A DNA stretch of 64,000 nucleotides from contig NC_067206.1 of assembly GCF_026262505.1 (NCBI RefSeq), positions 2,756,879 to 2,820,878 of the forward strand, written 5' to 3'. The notes under the pieces were generated by a model, which was not told the origin of the DNA, made no database searches, and saw nothing but the letters and a program-made list of their open reading frames with translations. Source of the DNA: Trichomonas vaginalis G3. Its lineage: Eukaryota; Parabasalia; Trichomonadida; Trichomonadidae. Positions within the stretch are counted from its first letter, which is position 1, and the number at the start of each line of letters is the position of its first letter. This document shows, piece after piece, positions 38,010-47,480 of this stretch. Position numbers and translations under genes: made by a program.

Positions 38010-38975
38010 TCACAAGCGTTTTACATGAATTGTACGATGTATATTTGAAATCCTAAACAGTTTTGTAGCTTCTATTTCTTCGCTGAGGATATCAAAAGTT
38101 TTAACAATGCCGAAAGTCTCTTTATATTTCTTCTTGACGTCAGATAGAAGGAAATCTTCTACTGTTGGATAGTTTTTGTTCAGAAATGCTAACATGTCCA
38201 TTTTATCTTCTGCTGGCTTTTCTACTTCTTTCTTTAAATCTGCATAGTCGTTTCTCATTCTTTCTATCTCTTTGACGGAGTAGTTATATTTCCTTATTGC
38301 TGCTTTACATTTTGAACATTGCGGGTTCATTTTTGCATTATACATTGAAATTTGACCTGCTAGAACAACTAAAGCGTCAATTGCTCTCTTCATCTCAAAC
38401 ATAGCGGGTCTTAGTTGTTCGTTCCATACTTTGCCTCTTCTATCTTTATCTCTTATTTCCCAAACACATTCAGCAACTAACGAAACAAAGTTGTCGTAGG
38501 TCTTAAATTCTTCAGATTTATATATGTCAGAAACATTCTTATATACCATATCGCAATCTTTGTCCATAACTTTATGGTTGCAATGAAAACCAAGGAATTC
38601 ATAATTTACTTTACGTATGAACTTCTTTATTTCTACTGAGTCAGTTGCTTTGACTTCAATTTCGTCGAATTCAGGAATAGTTAGTTTTTGTTGTTGGATT
38701 TCAGGTAGTTTAGGTAAATGGTCAATAATGTCCTGCATTTCATAAAGATACTGTTCATTTGTTTCATCTTTCGCACTACAGTCTAAATTACTTGTTAAAA
38801 GTTCCTGCTTAATTTTTTGTATTTCTGTTTCGAAAGTATATGAAGAAGGAATGAAGCTTTTCATCTCTACTAACATAGATGTTGGATTCATGACTAACGA
38901 GTTTGGTGAAGTTGTTGTGGACAGAGTCCCGCCGTTCGCGGCTTGAATTGTTGTTGTGCCGATTGTTGAAATCAT
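38010..38975 (-). CDS. Conserved hypothetical protein with CxxC motif, Maverick D
   Basis: 321 residues from MISTIGTTTIQAANG, looks whole; a longer upstream frame starts inside the intergenic dyad region and is not conserved in B. About 90 percent like the B protein at 16633, including QCSKCKAAIRKYNYS. Same KilA-N neighbour upstream. Confidence 0.6.
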   Translation of the reverse strand: MISTIGTTTIQAANGGTLSTTTSPNSLVMNPTSMLVEMKSFIPSSYTFETEIQKIKQELLTSNLDCSAKDETNEQYLYEMQDIIDHLPKLPEIQQQKLTIPEFDEIEVKATDSVEIKKFIRKVNYEFLGFHCNHKVMDKDCDMVYKNVSDIYKSEEFKTYDNFVSLVAECVWEIRDKDRRGKVWNEQLRPAMFEMKRAIDALVVLAGQISMYNAKMNPQCSKCKAAIRKYNYSVKEIERMRNDYADLKKEVEKPAEDKMDMLAFLNKNYPTVEDFLLSDVKKKYKETFGIVKTFDILSEEIEATKLFRISNIHRTIHVKRL

Positions 38976-39148
38976 ATCTTTTATACAAAATAAAAAATAA
39001 ATAAAAATAAAACTAACTTTATTTTTGGTCTTTTGTGAAAATTCACGAAAATTCAAGAGGTGAAAAAACAGGTGAGAAAACAGGTGAAATCTCACCTCTT
39101 CACCTATAATATATTTTTTGGTGAATTCAATAAAAATAAATGGTTCAT

Positions 39149-39832
39149 TTACTCACAATATTTTTTTACAAAACGACCCCAAACTTTTAACTTCTTTTCT
39201 GCAGCTTCAAATGCTATCTTAGCGAGTTCATATTCTCTAAATTCTCTCTTTAAATCTTCTTGTTCCCATTGGTCTAGTTCGTATGGAGAATCTCTATAAC
39301 CATAACATTTCTCACGTTCATGTTCTAATTGTTTTTTGCACATTTTTCTAACTTCTTCTTCAAACAAATGTTTTGCATTCTCTACTGTATCTTCGAGTTC
39401 TTCTTCATCTAATTTCTCATGAACTTTCTTGTCTATGGAGTCCATAATATCTTTGACATAAAATGCATACTTTACTGAGCACCATTCAGCAATAAAATGA
39501 ATGAGGTCAGGATGTATGTAAATACCTTTGAATTCATTTATAACACCCTTAGTAAGCTCATAAAATGCTTGTTTTGAGGTTGAGCCACTTTTGGCTCGAC
39601 CGTATTCTTTCAACCAAAACTCAAGAATTTCCTGCATTTTAGCACTATTGAGAAATCTGTTTAAATGGTTTAACTTTCCTGCTTCTCTTGCCATCTTTGT
39701 TGCATTAATGTAACCATCCTTGTCTCTACGTAAGACTTCAATACCGTTATAAGTGCCTTTTGTGAATGTTTCACCATTAGATTTGTTCGTGAATGTTTTT
39801 GCTTCGACTGACATTACTGTCTTTACATACAA
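39149..39832 (-). CDS. KilA-N domain protein, Maverick D
   Basis: 227 residues, looks whole; the domain is as in the B protein at 17752 (GYINATKMAREAGKLNHLN and GIYIHPDLIHFIAEWCSVKYA). C-terminal helical region also conserved. Likely DNA-binding regulator. Confidence 0.85.
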   Translation of the reverse strand: MYVKTVMSVEAKTFTNKSNGETFTKGTYNGIEVLRRDKDGYINATKMAREAGKLNHLNRFLNSAKMQEILEFWLKEYGRAKSGSTSKQAFYELTKGVINEFKGIYIHPDLIHFIAEWCSVKYAFYVKDIMDSIDKKVHEKLDEEELEDTVENAKHLFEEEVRKMCKKQLEHEREKCYGYRDSPYELDQWEQEDLKREFREYELAKIAFEAAEKKLKVWGRFVKKYCE

Positions 39833-40049
39833 AATAAAAAATAAATAAAAATAAAACTAACTTTATTTTTTATTTCGGGAAAATTCATGAAAATTCATGA
39901 GGGTGAAAAAACAGGTGAGAAAACAGGTGAAATCTCACCTCTTCACCTAAAATATATTTTTGGTGTAAATTTATGACAAAAATAAATGGTACCATTAATG
40001 ATATCATGATTGTTCTCATTCATGTCTGATTTACATCTAATGAAAAAGT

Positions 40050-41136
40050 TTAGAAGAATTTTCTTATTCTTTCTGGCATATTTTTGTCTTTCCAGTACTC
40101 CCGCTCTAATGGTCCCAGATGAGTTGGTTTAGATTCTCTCAAGTTCTTAGATGGTATAACATCTTCAACGCCTCCTTCATATCTTACTTTATAAGTGTCA
40201 TCGTTTATGTTGTAGTCAAGTATTTCAATAACCACTCCTCGCTTTGCTTCGTCAATGGTTTCAGCAAGTTTGCCATTACTACTTTCAACTAACTTATGTC
40301 GAGGGTAAAATGCTATGGAGTCGTCAGCAGCTTTTATAAGATATCCATTACCTTGTGTAGAGTCTACGATATAATAGTTTCTACTTAACCTTAAACGTTT
40401 CTTTGTCAACGGTTTGTCGTCAAGAACTACACGAACTTTTGTACCAGGAATGAGGGTAAATTGTGTTGAATTTCTGATATTTTGTGTTTGGCTTCGTTTC
40501 TTTTGTATATACTTTTCTTCTTGTTGTTGTGTCATTGAATTTGGTGTATGTCCTGTTGTAGAATGTGTTGAGGAATTATATACTTCGAGAAAATGTTTCA
40601 TTGTTTCTTCGGTAAAGTCTCGCTCTTGATTTAAATCTCTGAGCGTTCTTATGAAGCGGTTTATGATGCCGAGTATGTTATGGTTATGGTCTTCAGTAGT
40701 GTAGTGAGTTATGTTATGCTTAATGAGAAATTCTGTGATTTCGTTGCTGAGGTATGCACTGTCTTGGTCTGAATGTTAAAGTACTTGGGTTATGTTCTGC
40801 TACAAACTTTTGTAAAACTCTTAACACTTCACGAGTTCCTTTATTTTTCATTGGATATGCATATGCTTTACGAGTGTTAACATTTATGAAGATGAGGAAT
40901 GGTTTATGTCCTCCTTTTCTGCTTTGAATGAGAGTGTCAAATTGGTATGCGTCAGGAGTGTTGGAGTAAATTGGTAAAAAGTAGTCGTAAGGGTTTATTT
41001 TTGTTTGATGTACAACATTTTTGTCAAAGAACCTTTTCACTTCAGCTCTGTTAGTAAATCCCCAACTCTTTGCAGCTTCATTGAATTTCTTAAATGACCT
41101 CCATGGATGTTGTTCGAATACTTCTTTCAAGCTCAT
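40050..41136 (-). pseudogene. Maverick integrase, Maverick D (broken)
   Basis: Nearly identical to the B integrase at 18631-19716, with both the N-terminal DNA-binding/core part and the C-terminal SH3- and Tudor-like part recognisable. About one break. Confidence 0.8.
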
Positions 41137-41155
41137 TTATGTAAAGTTAAAGATT

Positions 41156-42222
41156 TTAACCAACTCGTATCCAAGCGTGCATTGTTATATAAGGAGGCAT
41201 ATAATCTTTTCCATTACCTGCTGGGTCTGTAATACCAGCTACAACATGTGTATGATTTCCTGCAGTTCCACAGAAAATACCTGTGCTAACATCTTTGGGG
41301 TCAGTTGTGATATCATATCTATGCATTCCCTGTCTATCCGAACCCGCTGCAAGATTTGTATAACCTCTTTTTGTTATTGAATGTGAATGGTTTCCTTCCA
41401 CAGATGTTCTTCCACTGAACCTATGCATATGTGAAGGAAGGTTTTCAATACCTATTTTCTTTGAACCTCCCATCTTCATTGACTGAGTATTAGTGTAGAA
41501 TGGAAAACTGTCAACTATTTCATACCATCTACCACCAAATAAAGTGTTTGGATTTATTGGATTCATAGACGTATAAACAGCTCCTATAGGATATATTAAA
41601 TCATATATGCTCATAACTCTATAAACATATTCTAAAGAACTTATGTCATTAAATACCATTTGGAATGTATCTCCCGGATGAAATGTTGCATTTGTTCCAC
41701 TTTTATAATGTAATGTTAGTTCAATAGAATTATCCAAGAAAAATTCAAAAGTATCTGGTTGAAGACCTCTAACAAATTCAAATGGAGTTGCTGGTTCACC
41801 ATTTATAATTTCTGTTGTAAATGTCATTGTATCTGGTTTCGAAAATTTCTTTGATAGTTCTTCATCTACATAAGTTTTGTCTGCTTTCTTATCTAACATT
41901 GCGGGTAGTTCATATGCTTCAAAGTTTCTGGCATTACTTTCAATGTTCCTGCAACTCTTATCTAAACTGTTAAGAGTATCTTTTACGCTTGTACTTGGAT
42001 TTTCTAATGGTGCACTTGAACCAAGGTCAAAGTTCAATATTATGTCGTCTGCTCTAACAGTAGTGAAGGATTTATGTGTATGGTTCTTGTCAGCTTTACT
42101 GTCTAATGTAGCTTGAAGTTCATTTATATCGGAGATGTTGTGTTTATGAGATTTCAAAACTTTGTTCGTTGCTTCGAGTTCAACTTTGTCAGCTTTACTT
42201 TTAATAGCATCTTCAAACGTTA
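41156..42222 (-). CDS. Tail-fibre-like protein, short form, Maverick D
   Basis: The shaft part (SHKHNISDINELQATLD, KADKTYVDEELSKK) resembles the middle of the B fibre, but the region after it is different, and the tip has its own version: PIGAVYTSMNPINPNTLFGG, GGSKKIGIENLPSHMHRF, several H-x-H motifs and YMPPYITMHAWIRV. Much shorter than the B fibre. The tip domain looks whole and illustrates exchange of attachment heads between elements. Confidence 0.6.
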
Positions 42223-42268
42223 TTTTTCAGTAAGGAAACGCAGGAGTTTTACGATTTATTTGATTGAA

Positions 42269-42505
42269 ATGACGACTAAAGTCACTGAAGCAATGAAACA
42301 AAAGTTTTTGGTAGAATACATTAAATCAGGAACTATTCCAGAAGGTTTTTACATTCATACTATGAAAGATGGTAGAGTTCAGTTTAGAAAGATAAAGCAA
42401 CCATTAGATAAAGAAGGAATTTTGAGAAAGATTAAACTTCATGAGGACAACATTGCTGAACTTAAGAAGAAGTTAGAAGAGTTGGATAAAGGAAGAGAGT
42501 TATAA
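42269..42505 (+). CDS. Small coiled-coil protein, right terminal repeat of D
   Basis: 78 residues, identical to the left copy at 29192-29428 and looks whole; start MTTKVTEAMKQ as in that copy. The ATG follows TTTATTTGATTGAA. Confidence 0.65.
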   Translation: MTTKVTEAMKQKFLVEYIKSGTIPEGFYIHTMKDGRVQFRKIKQPLDKEGILRKIKLHEDNIAELKKKLEELDKGREL

Positions 42506-42670
42506 AGTAATGAATTCAAGTGGGTGAAAAAACAGGTGAAAAAAGAGGTGAGATCTCACCACTTCACCTAAATTTATTTTTGTGCTATGTTTTCATACGT
42601 GTGAGGGTGGTGATATCATTAATTTTTTATTTTATTTTTAAGTTTACTGAAATTTTTTATTTGGATGTAA

Positions 42671-42955
42671 ATGACAGAACAAAAGCAACTCATTCGAATT
42701 CCACAGTATAACAAACATACATTTAAACATTTATTCTTCCTTCCTGAGCATAACATGTTCTTTCAAATACATCCGAGACCAGTTGACTTTTCATTGACTG
42801 TGTATAAAGATAGAAATAGTTATATCATTAAACCATACGATGACGAAGGTAAGTTATGTAAATTGTACGTTAAGAAGTTAGAGAAAGTTTATGGCTTCAA
42901 GTATGACTACAATAGGGTTAACACTGATGATGAAGATATTGAGGAAAATTTATGA
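42671..42955 (+). CDS. Small hypothetical protein, right terminal repeat of D
   Basis: 94 residues, identical to the left copy at 28742-29026, looks whole. Preceded by TTTTTATTTTATTTTTAAG about 30 bases upstream. Function unknown. Confidence 0.65.
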   Translation: MTEQKQLIRIPQYNKHTFKHLFFLPEHNMFFQIHPRPVDFSLTVYKDRNSYIIKPYDDEGKLCKLYVKKLEKVYGFKYDYNRVNTDDEDIEENL

Positions 42956-43192
42956 GAACATTAGTGAAGTCGTTAGTGAGAACGATAGTGAGAACGTTTA
43001 TTTTTACATTAGTGAGTTCGTTAGTGAAGTGGTTGGTGGTTTTGTAAATATTTAAGGTTAGGTTAGTGTTGTCGTTTGTGTTGTCGTTTGTGTTGTAAAA
43101 TACACGTTAATGGTTTTGTAAAGTGTCAAATTCACAAGTATTGGGTAAGGTGGAACGCAGTGCCACAGTACCCAAGACTTGTATACTAACTG

Positions 43193-43769
43193 GAGCCCCA
43201 AGGCTCCCAATCATTACGAAAGGGAGCCTCAGGGCTCCTGAGAATCCATCAGCAGAGGCCTTTTCATTTGGCCTCTGCTGATCAAAGATTCGGCGAAGCC
43301 ATTCTTCGTCTCAGGAGCCCCAAGGCTCCCAATCATTACGAAAGGGAGCCTCAGGGCTCCTGAGAAACCTCTTTGAGAAGGTTTTCTTAAAGAAAACCTT
43401 CTCAAAGATGATTGTCAGCATTCACTCAAAATCTACCAAGAGTTTCAAAGTTTCAAATCTATCTGAAATGAAGCTTTGAATCTCTTGTATATCTAATTGT
43501 AGAGGTACCTTTTCAAAATGTCTTCTATTGATTAAATTTAATCAGTAAAAGTCATTTTGAAAAGGTACATCTCTATAATTGCTATTGAGCATTCACTCTT
43601 GGAACCTTGGAGCTCTTGTGTAGTGCATGAAAACTCCAAGATTCTAGCATAAAACATATATCATAGACATAATTTCTTCAAATATAATTTAAGGTTATTT
43701 TTTTAAAATTAGAAAAGCGTAATTTAAGGTTATTGAAAAAGTGACACCTGGCAAATTTGTCCCGCACTC
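43193..43769. repeat. Right part of element G with hairpins
   Basis: After the duplicated GGAGCC come the hairpin GGAGCCCCAAGG/CCTCAGGGCTCC twice, a GGCCTCTGCTG hairpin, TTTGAGAAGGTTTTC paired with GAAAACCTTCTCAAA (43371-43407), and a longer, weaker hairpin around 43507-43580 (GGTACCTTTTCAAAATG arms). No gene. Ends at GTGACACCTGGCAAATTTGT. Confidence 0.75.
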
Positions 43770-43921
43770 TCAAAATCTTTGAACTAAGCCGATCGCTTCG
43801 CTCGCGGCTTTCTTTATTATTTTAAATTTGCATATTTCCATCAAAAGTTCATAAGGTAAAAAATTTCGTTTATTTTTACTAAGAAAAAAAAGGTTTTTGA
43901 TAATAAATTTATTTTATTTCG

Positions 43922-44141
43922 AAAAAGTAGTAATAATCGTAAAAGGGTATTGATAGGCTTGCTAAAGTAACTAATTTTAGCTGTCAAATACTTTTGTATT
44001 TTGAAGTAAATTAGTATAAATTTGTTTTTACTTTTATTTCGAAAAAGTAACAATAATCGTAATAGGGTATTGATAGGCTTGCTAAAGTAACTAATTTTAG
44101 CTGTCAAATACTTTTGTATTTTGAAGTAAATTAGTATAAAT
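43922..44141. repeat. 110-bp direct repeat in element H
   Basis: Two copies (43922-44031 and 44032-44141) starting TTTTATTTCGAAAAAGTA, with few differences. Non-coding; open frames across them are chance. Confidence 0.9.
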
Positions 44142-44324
44142 TTGATATTATTTTAACTCCCTTTGAAAACCTCAATTTTCCATACAGAGGGAACGGGAAT
44201 AGCATCCAATATTCCCTGACAATGGTTGCGCATTCTCAGTTCCCTCTATATTTCGAACGAAGCTCTCATCGGTCTTTTTTTTTAATACTAAACGTTTTTT
44301 CCCCCTGTCACTTTTAGCTAAAAT

Positions 44325-44860
44325 TTGGGTTTGCCTTACTTTTTTTGTGAGAGATTTTAACCATGTTATAACCATATTTTGGTAGTCAAAATTTAATCAA
44401 AATTACGAGTTCGAAGGGTGATGGGAGAGCTTTCAATTATTCAAATAAGCACGATTATCTCTCACAATTTTATGCAACCATAATGAAATGAAATATAATA
44501 ATTCTGTATAAATATAAAAATAATTGAAAAATATTTATTTCATCATTTACATACCATTGCAATTGAATATTTTTTCAAAGGATTAAATCTTAAATCAGGG
44601 GTATAATTAACACAGTTTAATATGTATATTTTCCAAGAAGAGGATTAAATTTACTCTTCAAAATTTGTGAAGGTTTCTAAATATTGACCACAACCGCTAT
44701 CAATTTTCTAATCTATGTAATAACAATACTGGAATGCTGCTAAGTAGAAATAACCAAAAAAAATATTCGGACCATAGCCTAACTTTCTTATGATTGATTT
44801 GAAATTACTGATTGAAATTGAATAAGATTTTTTCAAATACGGATTCCTCATTTCATTTTA
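44325..44860. other. Intergenic, AT-rich, no gene seen
   Basis: Between the right end of element H and the host-type gene at 44861. AT-rich with no open frame or repeat of note apart from the promoter just before 44861. Confidence 0.5.
44848..44854 (+). promoter_or_regulatory. Trichomonad initiator (Inr) for the gene at 44861
   Basis: TCATTTC; the presumed +1 A lies 11 bases before the ATG. The T. vaginalis core promoter is an initiator TCA followed by pyrimidine and A/T, bound by IBP39, very close to the start codon. Confidence 0.6.
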
Positions 44861-45601
44861 ATGACGAAAAGTACAAGCAAGCAACTTGAGTCTCTCGAGA
44901 ACATTAAAGGACACCTTAAACAATACTCACGATTACTTAGAAGAGATTTCTTAGCAATCCTTGTAAAGATGACTGCAAAAGAATTCGGAATCAGAACTGT
45001 CAGATGCGATTGGAGAACCAGGAAGGGAATGTTAGCCTTCCTTCAATCTTCTTGGGATAAGTTCTATCCTCAACTTACTCAAGAAACCGTTTTTAAGTGG
45101 TATTGCACTAATTTCGAAGCCTGCGAAAAGTTATTCTCAATTAGAAAGTTCATTATGTTTATTTACTCAAATTGGAATCTCTTTAATACATTTCTAACTA
45201 CACCTGAAGCAATTTCATGCTTAAGATCCCACTCAAGAGGAATTGAAACGTTATTAGAGTCCCAATCAGTTCCCAAAAACTTCGAGTGGCTTGAAACAGA
45301 AGCTGGAAAGAAGATATTAGATATAGTTTGCCAATTCAAAAGTGGCCAAACCTCGAAATTAATTTCAGAGGATGAAGAAATGGTTTCTTCTCCAGAAGAA
45401 AATTCTCAGAAGAGTGTCGAAAATACAGATGTTCAGCCAATAATACCAATTCCTGCAGGAGTTACAGACAATGATGACGAAATTGATCTTGAGTTTTCAT
45501 TATCTCTATTCCCACACGAATTTAACTTATATGAGACCAAGGAAATTTTCCATTTCCCTGCTATTGATGACCCATTTTTAATGGATAATTTTTCAATATA
45601 A
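44861..45601 (+). CDS. Hypothetical host protein
   Basis: 246 residues. N-terminal 130 residues are helical and basic (YSRLLRRDFLAILVKMTAKEFGIRTVRCDWRTRKG), possibly DNA-binding; the C-terminal half is acidic and probably disordered, ending in repeated FP/LYE/FHFP segments. I do not recognise the family. The close initiator and different upstream sequence set it apart from the Maverick genes, so it looks like a resident T. vaginalis gene. Confidence 0.6.
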   Translation: MTKSTSKQLESLENIKGHLKQYSRLLRRDFLAILVKMTAKEFGIRTVRCDWRTRKGMLAFLQSSWDKFYPQLTQETVFKWYCTNFEACEKLFSIRKFIMFIYSNWNLFNTFLTTPEAISCLRSHSRGIETLLESQSVPKNFEWLETEAGKKILDIVCQFKSGQTSKLISEDEEMVSSPEENSQKSVENTDVQPIIPIPAGVTDNDDEIDLEFSLSLFPHEFNLYETKEIFHFPAIDDPFLMDNFSI

Positions 45602-46804
45602 AGTTGTTTGTGTTTTTATATATATATATTTCATATTTTTAAGAATTTTCATTTTCATTTTTATTCTTTCGTAGCATATCATATAAGATCAAACATGAGA
45701 TCCTTGAAGATTTAGTCACTCTCCTTGCATTTGGATACAAAAACGTGATGATGGAAATAGTACATGTTGTTGAACCTTATTAGATGACAATTACATTGCT
45801 TAGAATTAATCCGAGCTTGATCACCTTCAAATCTATCATTTTTCCTGCTGTCCAGATCTATAAGGCATTCCAGAAAGGAATTATCACATTGGCTTCAGAA
45901 GATAAAGAAGATTTTTCTGTTATTATGGATTTCATAGGTTATTCAGATAGAGATTTCGATATAGGGAACAACGTTTATGTTTTTGTTGATGCATTACCAC
46001 ATATCTTATGTGTTATAGACAAATTCATGAATGAAAAATATAGTAATGCAATAATCTCGGGAACATGGCTCTCAATTTTGAATAGTTTACGAATTTCTCA
46101 AATAAAATTGAGGGGATTTTGTTCCCGAGATTTTTGCAAAAACGGTTTTTTAAAAAGTACTATAAATTCTTTTACAAAACAATCTAACAATATGTATATC
46201 TTCAATATTTGAAGCAGAAGCTCCGTAATTGATTCAGGATAAAATTTTGAATTATCAAATCATGGGAAAATGGAGTTGTGCGCTTGTCAATATAATGAGT
46301 ACATCCAAGTGCATTATGGAATTCATTAATAAGATGGTTCCAACGTAAAAATCTAATGAATGAGTCAATAACTTCACGTATTATCAATATTTTTTGCAGG
46401 ATCGTCTAAAATAGCTAGACTGAATGTTGAAATACATGTATGACTGCTTGGATTAATAGTTTCGTGAGTATTCTCGCATGTGGGAAAGTTGCCGTTTAAA
46501 ATTAAAAATGATTTATCTCAGACTTTAATTTCATTCTCTTTAAAGTGAACTTGATATCCATCTATATTTTCTTATAAAATTAGATCCAAATGTAAAATAA
46601 TAAATAAATTGGAATCAAATATTGAGATTAGCTGGTTCTATCTATATACATTACTCATACAGTAGCAAATTGCACAACTTAATATTTTCCTTAAAATTTC
46701 TCTTCAGGTTCATACCTAAATAAGCTCTTTTTTTGAAAATTCAATTTTTTCCAAAAATGTATGAATTCAAAAGTTCAGATTATATCTAGTCATTTTCAAA
46801 AAAA
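45602..46804. other. Intergenic with possible host gene remnants
   Basis: A 142-residue frame (45784-46212, plus) has cysteine and helix-rich sequence (DFSVIMDFIGYSDRDFDIGNNVYVFVDALPHIL) but no initiator and no known family; a 61-residue frame at 46202-46387 (minus) reads IREVIDSFIRFLRWNHLINEFHNALG. Both look like pieces of decayed resident genes. From about 46440 to 46804 nothing is seen. Confidence 0.35.
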
Positions 46805-47066
46805 AGGTAGTGGGGCTTCCAGGCGCGTTGCGCCCTCTAGCCCTGAAGATGTTTAGTATAAATGAAGTTTATATTCGGAGGGCTTCCAGGCGCGTTGCGC
46901 CCTCTAGCCCATAAGAAATTTTGCCCAAGACCCAAGAGGAGGACCGAACCCCAGCCGACCAGCCGGTGACACTTTTTGTGTCGCTTTTCACAAATTATAT
47001 ATGTTTTCATGTTTTGTCACTTTTCTGTCACTTTTCGGGTAAAAACATTTTTATTATTATATATAA
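46805..47066. repeat. Terminal region of Maverick C
   Basis: Counterpart of 4351-4593. The GC-rich segment GGCTTCCAGGCGCGTTGCGC occurs twice (46815 and 46884 regions). Then CGGTGACACTTTTTGTGTCG and repeats of TGTCACTTTTC lead to the methyltransferase gene. Confidence 0.5.
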
Positions 47067-47480
47067 ATGAATTTTACAAAACCACCGTTACCGTTCTTTG
47101 GAAATAAGAGTAGATGTAAAGATATTATATTGAGAGAACTTAAGAAACTACCGAATGGTCTAACATTTGTAGATTTGTTCGGTGGAAGTTTCTATATATC
47201 CCATTTATGTCATACAATATTCCCAGACTCAAAGATTATATGCAATGACTTCGACAACTATATGGACCGTCTCAAACATATTCCAGACACAAACAATATA
47301 TTGAAAGAGTTAAAAGAAAAGATACCTATAGGTAAGATGGAACGTATACCATTAGATAAGAAAAATATTGTGAGAGAGGTTTTGAAAAAGCAGAGTGTGG
47401 GACAAACTATCCAGTGTCACTTTTTATTAACCTTATTTTAAAAAATTAATAAAATAATAATAAAAAATTATTTGAATCTT

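Larger units (their letters stand above)
6142..43192. mobile_element. Maverick/Polinton D, split by Maverick B
   Basis: Begins AGTTAGTATACAAGTC and ends with the exact complement, with the 6-bp duplication GGAGCC outside. Its own DNA is 6142-6169 plus 28534-43192, about 14.7 kb. Terminal inverted repeats are about 935 bp and nearly identical, pointing to a young element. Parts: small genes in the repeats, major capsid, minor capsid remnant, primase-helicase between tandem arrays, a conserved hypothetical, KilA-N, integrase and fibre. No polymerase B or ATPase was seen. Several genes are broken (about six breaks), but the element is complete end to end. Confidence 0.85.
42257..43192. repeat. 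Right terminal inverted repeat of Maverick D
   Basis: Complement of 28534-29440 plus 6142-6169, about 936 bp and nearly identical. Ends CTTGTATACTAACT, followed by the duplication GGAGCC (43193-43198). Includes two small genes. Confidence 0.85.
5942..43769. mobile_element. Element G: non-autonomous MULE-like hairpin element
   Basis: Left end reads GGGAACAGGACAAATTTGCC and the right end is its near complement (minus strand ACAAATTTGCCAGGTGTCAC). A 9-bp target duplication TCAAAATCT lies on both sides (5933-5941 and 43770-43778), typical of Mutator-like elements. The terminus resembles that of the coding MULE at 47394 (ACAAACTATCCAGTGTCAC). Its own DNA is 5942-6141 and 43193-43769, made of hairpins with no genes; Maverick D is inserted within it. 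Confidence 0.75.
5725..44324. mobile_element. Element H (outer host of the nested stack)
   Basis: The inverted sequence TTTTAGCTAAAAGTGAC occurs at 5728-5744 and, complementary, at 44306-44322, suggesting the ends of one DNA transposon later split by element G. Its own DNA would be about 5725-5932 and 43779-44324. It has no gene. The right part holds a 110-bp direct repeat. The AAAAGTGAC motif near the ends is shared with MULE-like elements here. No convincing target duplication was found, so ends are approximate. Confidence 0.45.

Noticed and set aside
43841-44107. 88-residue minus-strand frame in element H
   Set aside because: It reads the same segment twice because of the 110-bp repeat; no gene-like features.
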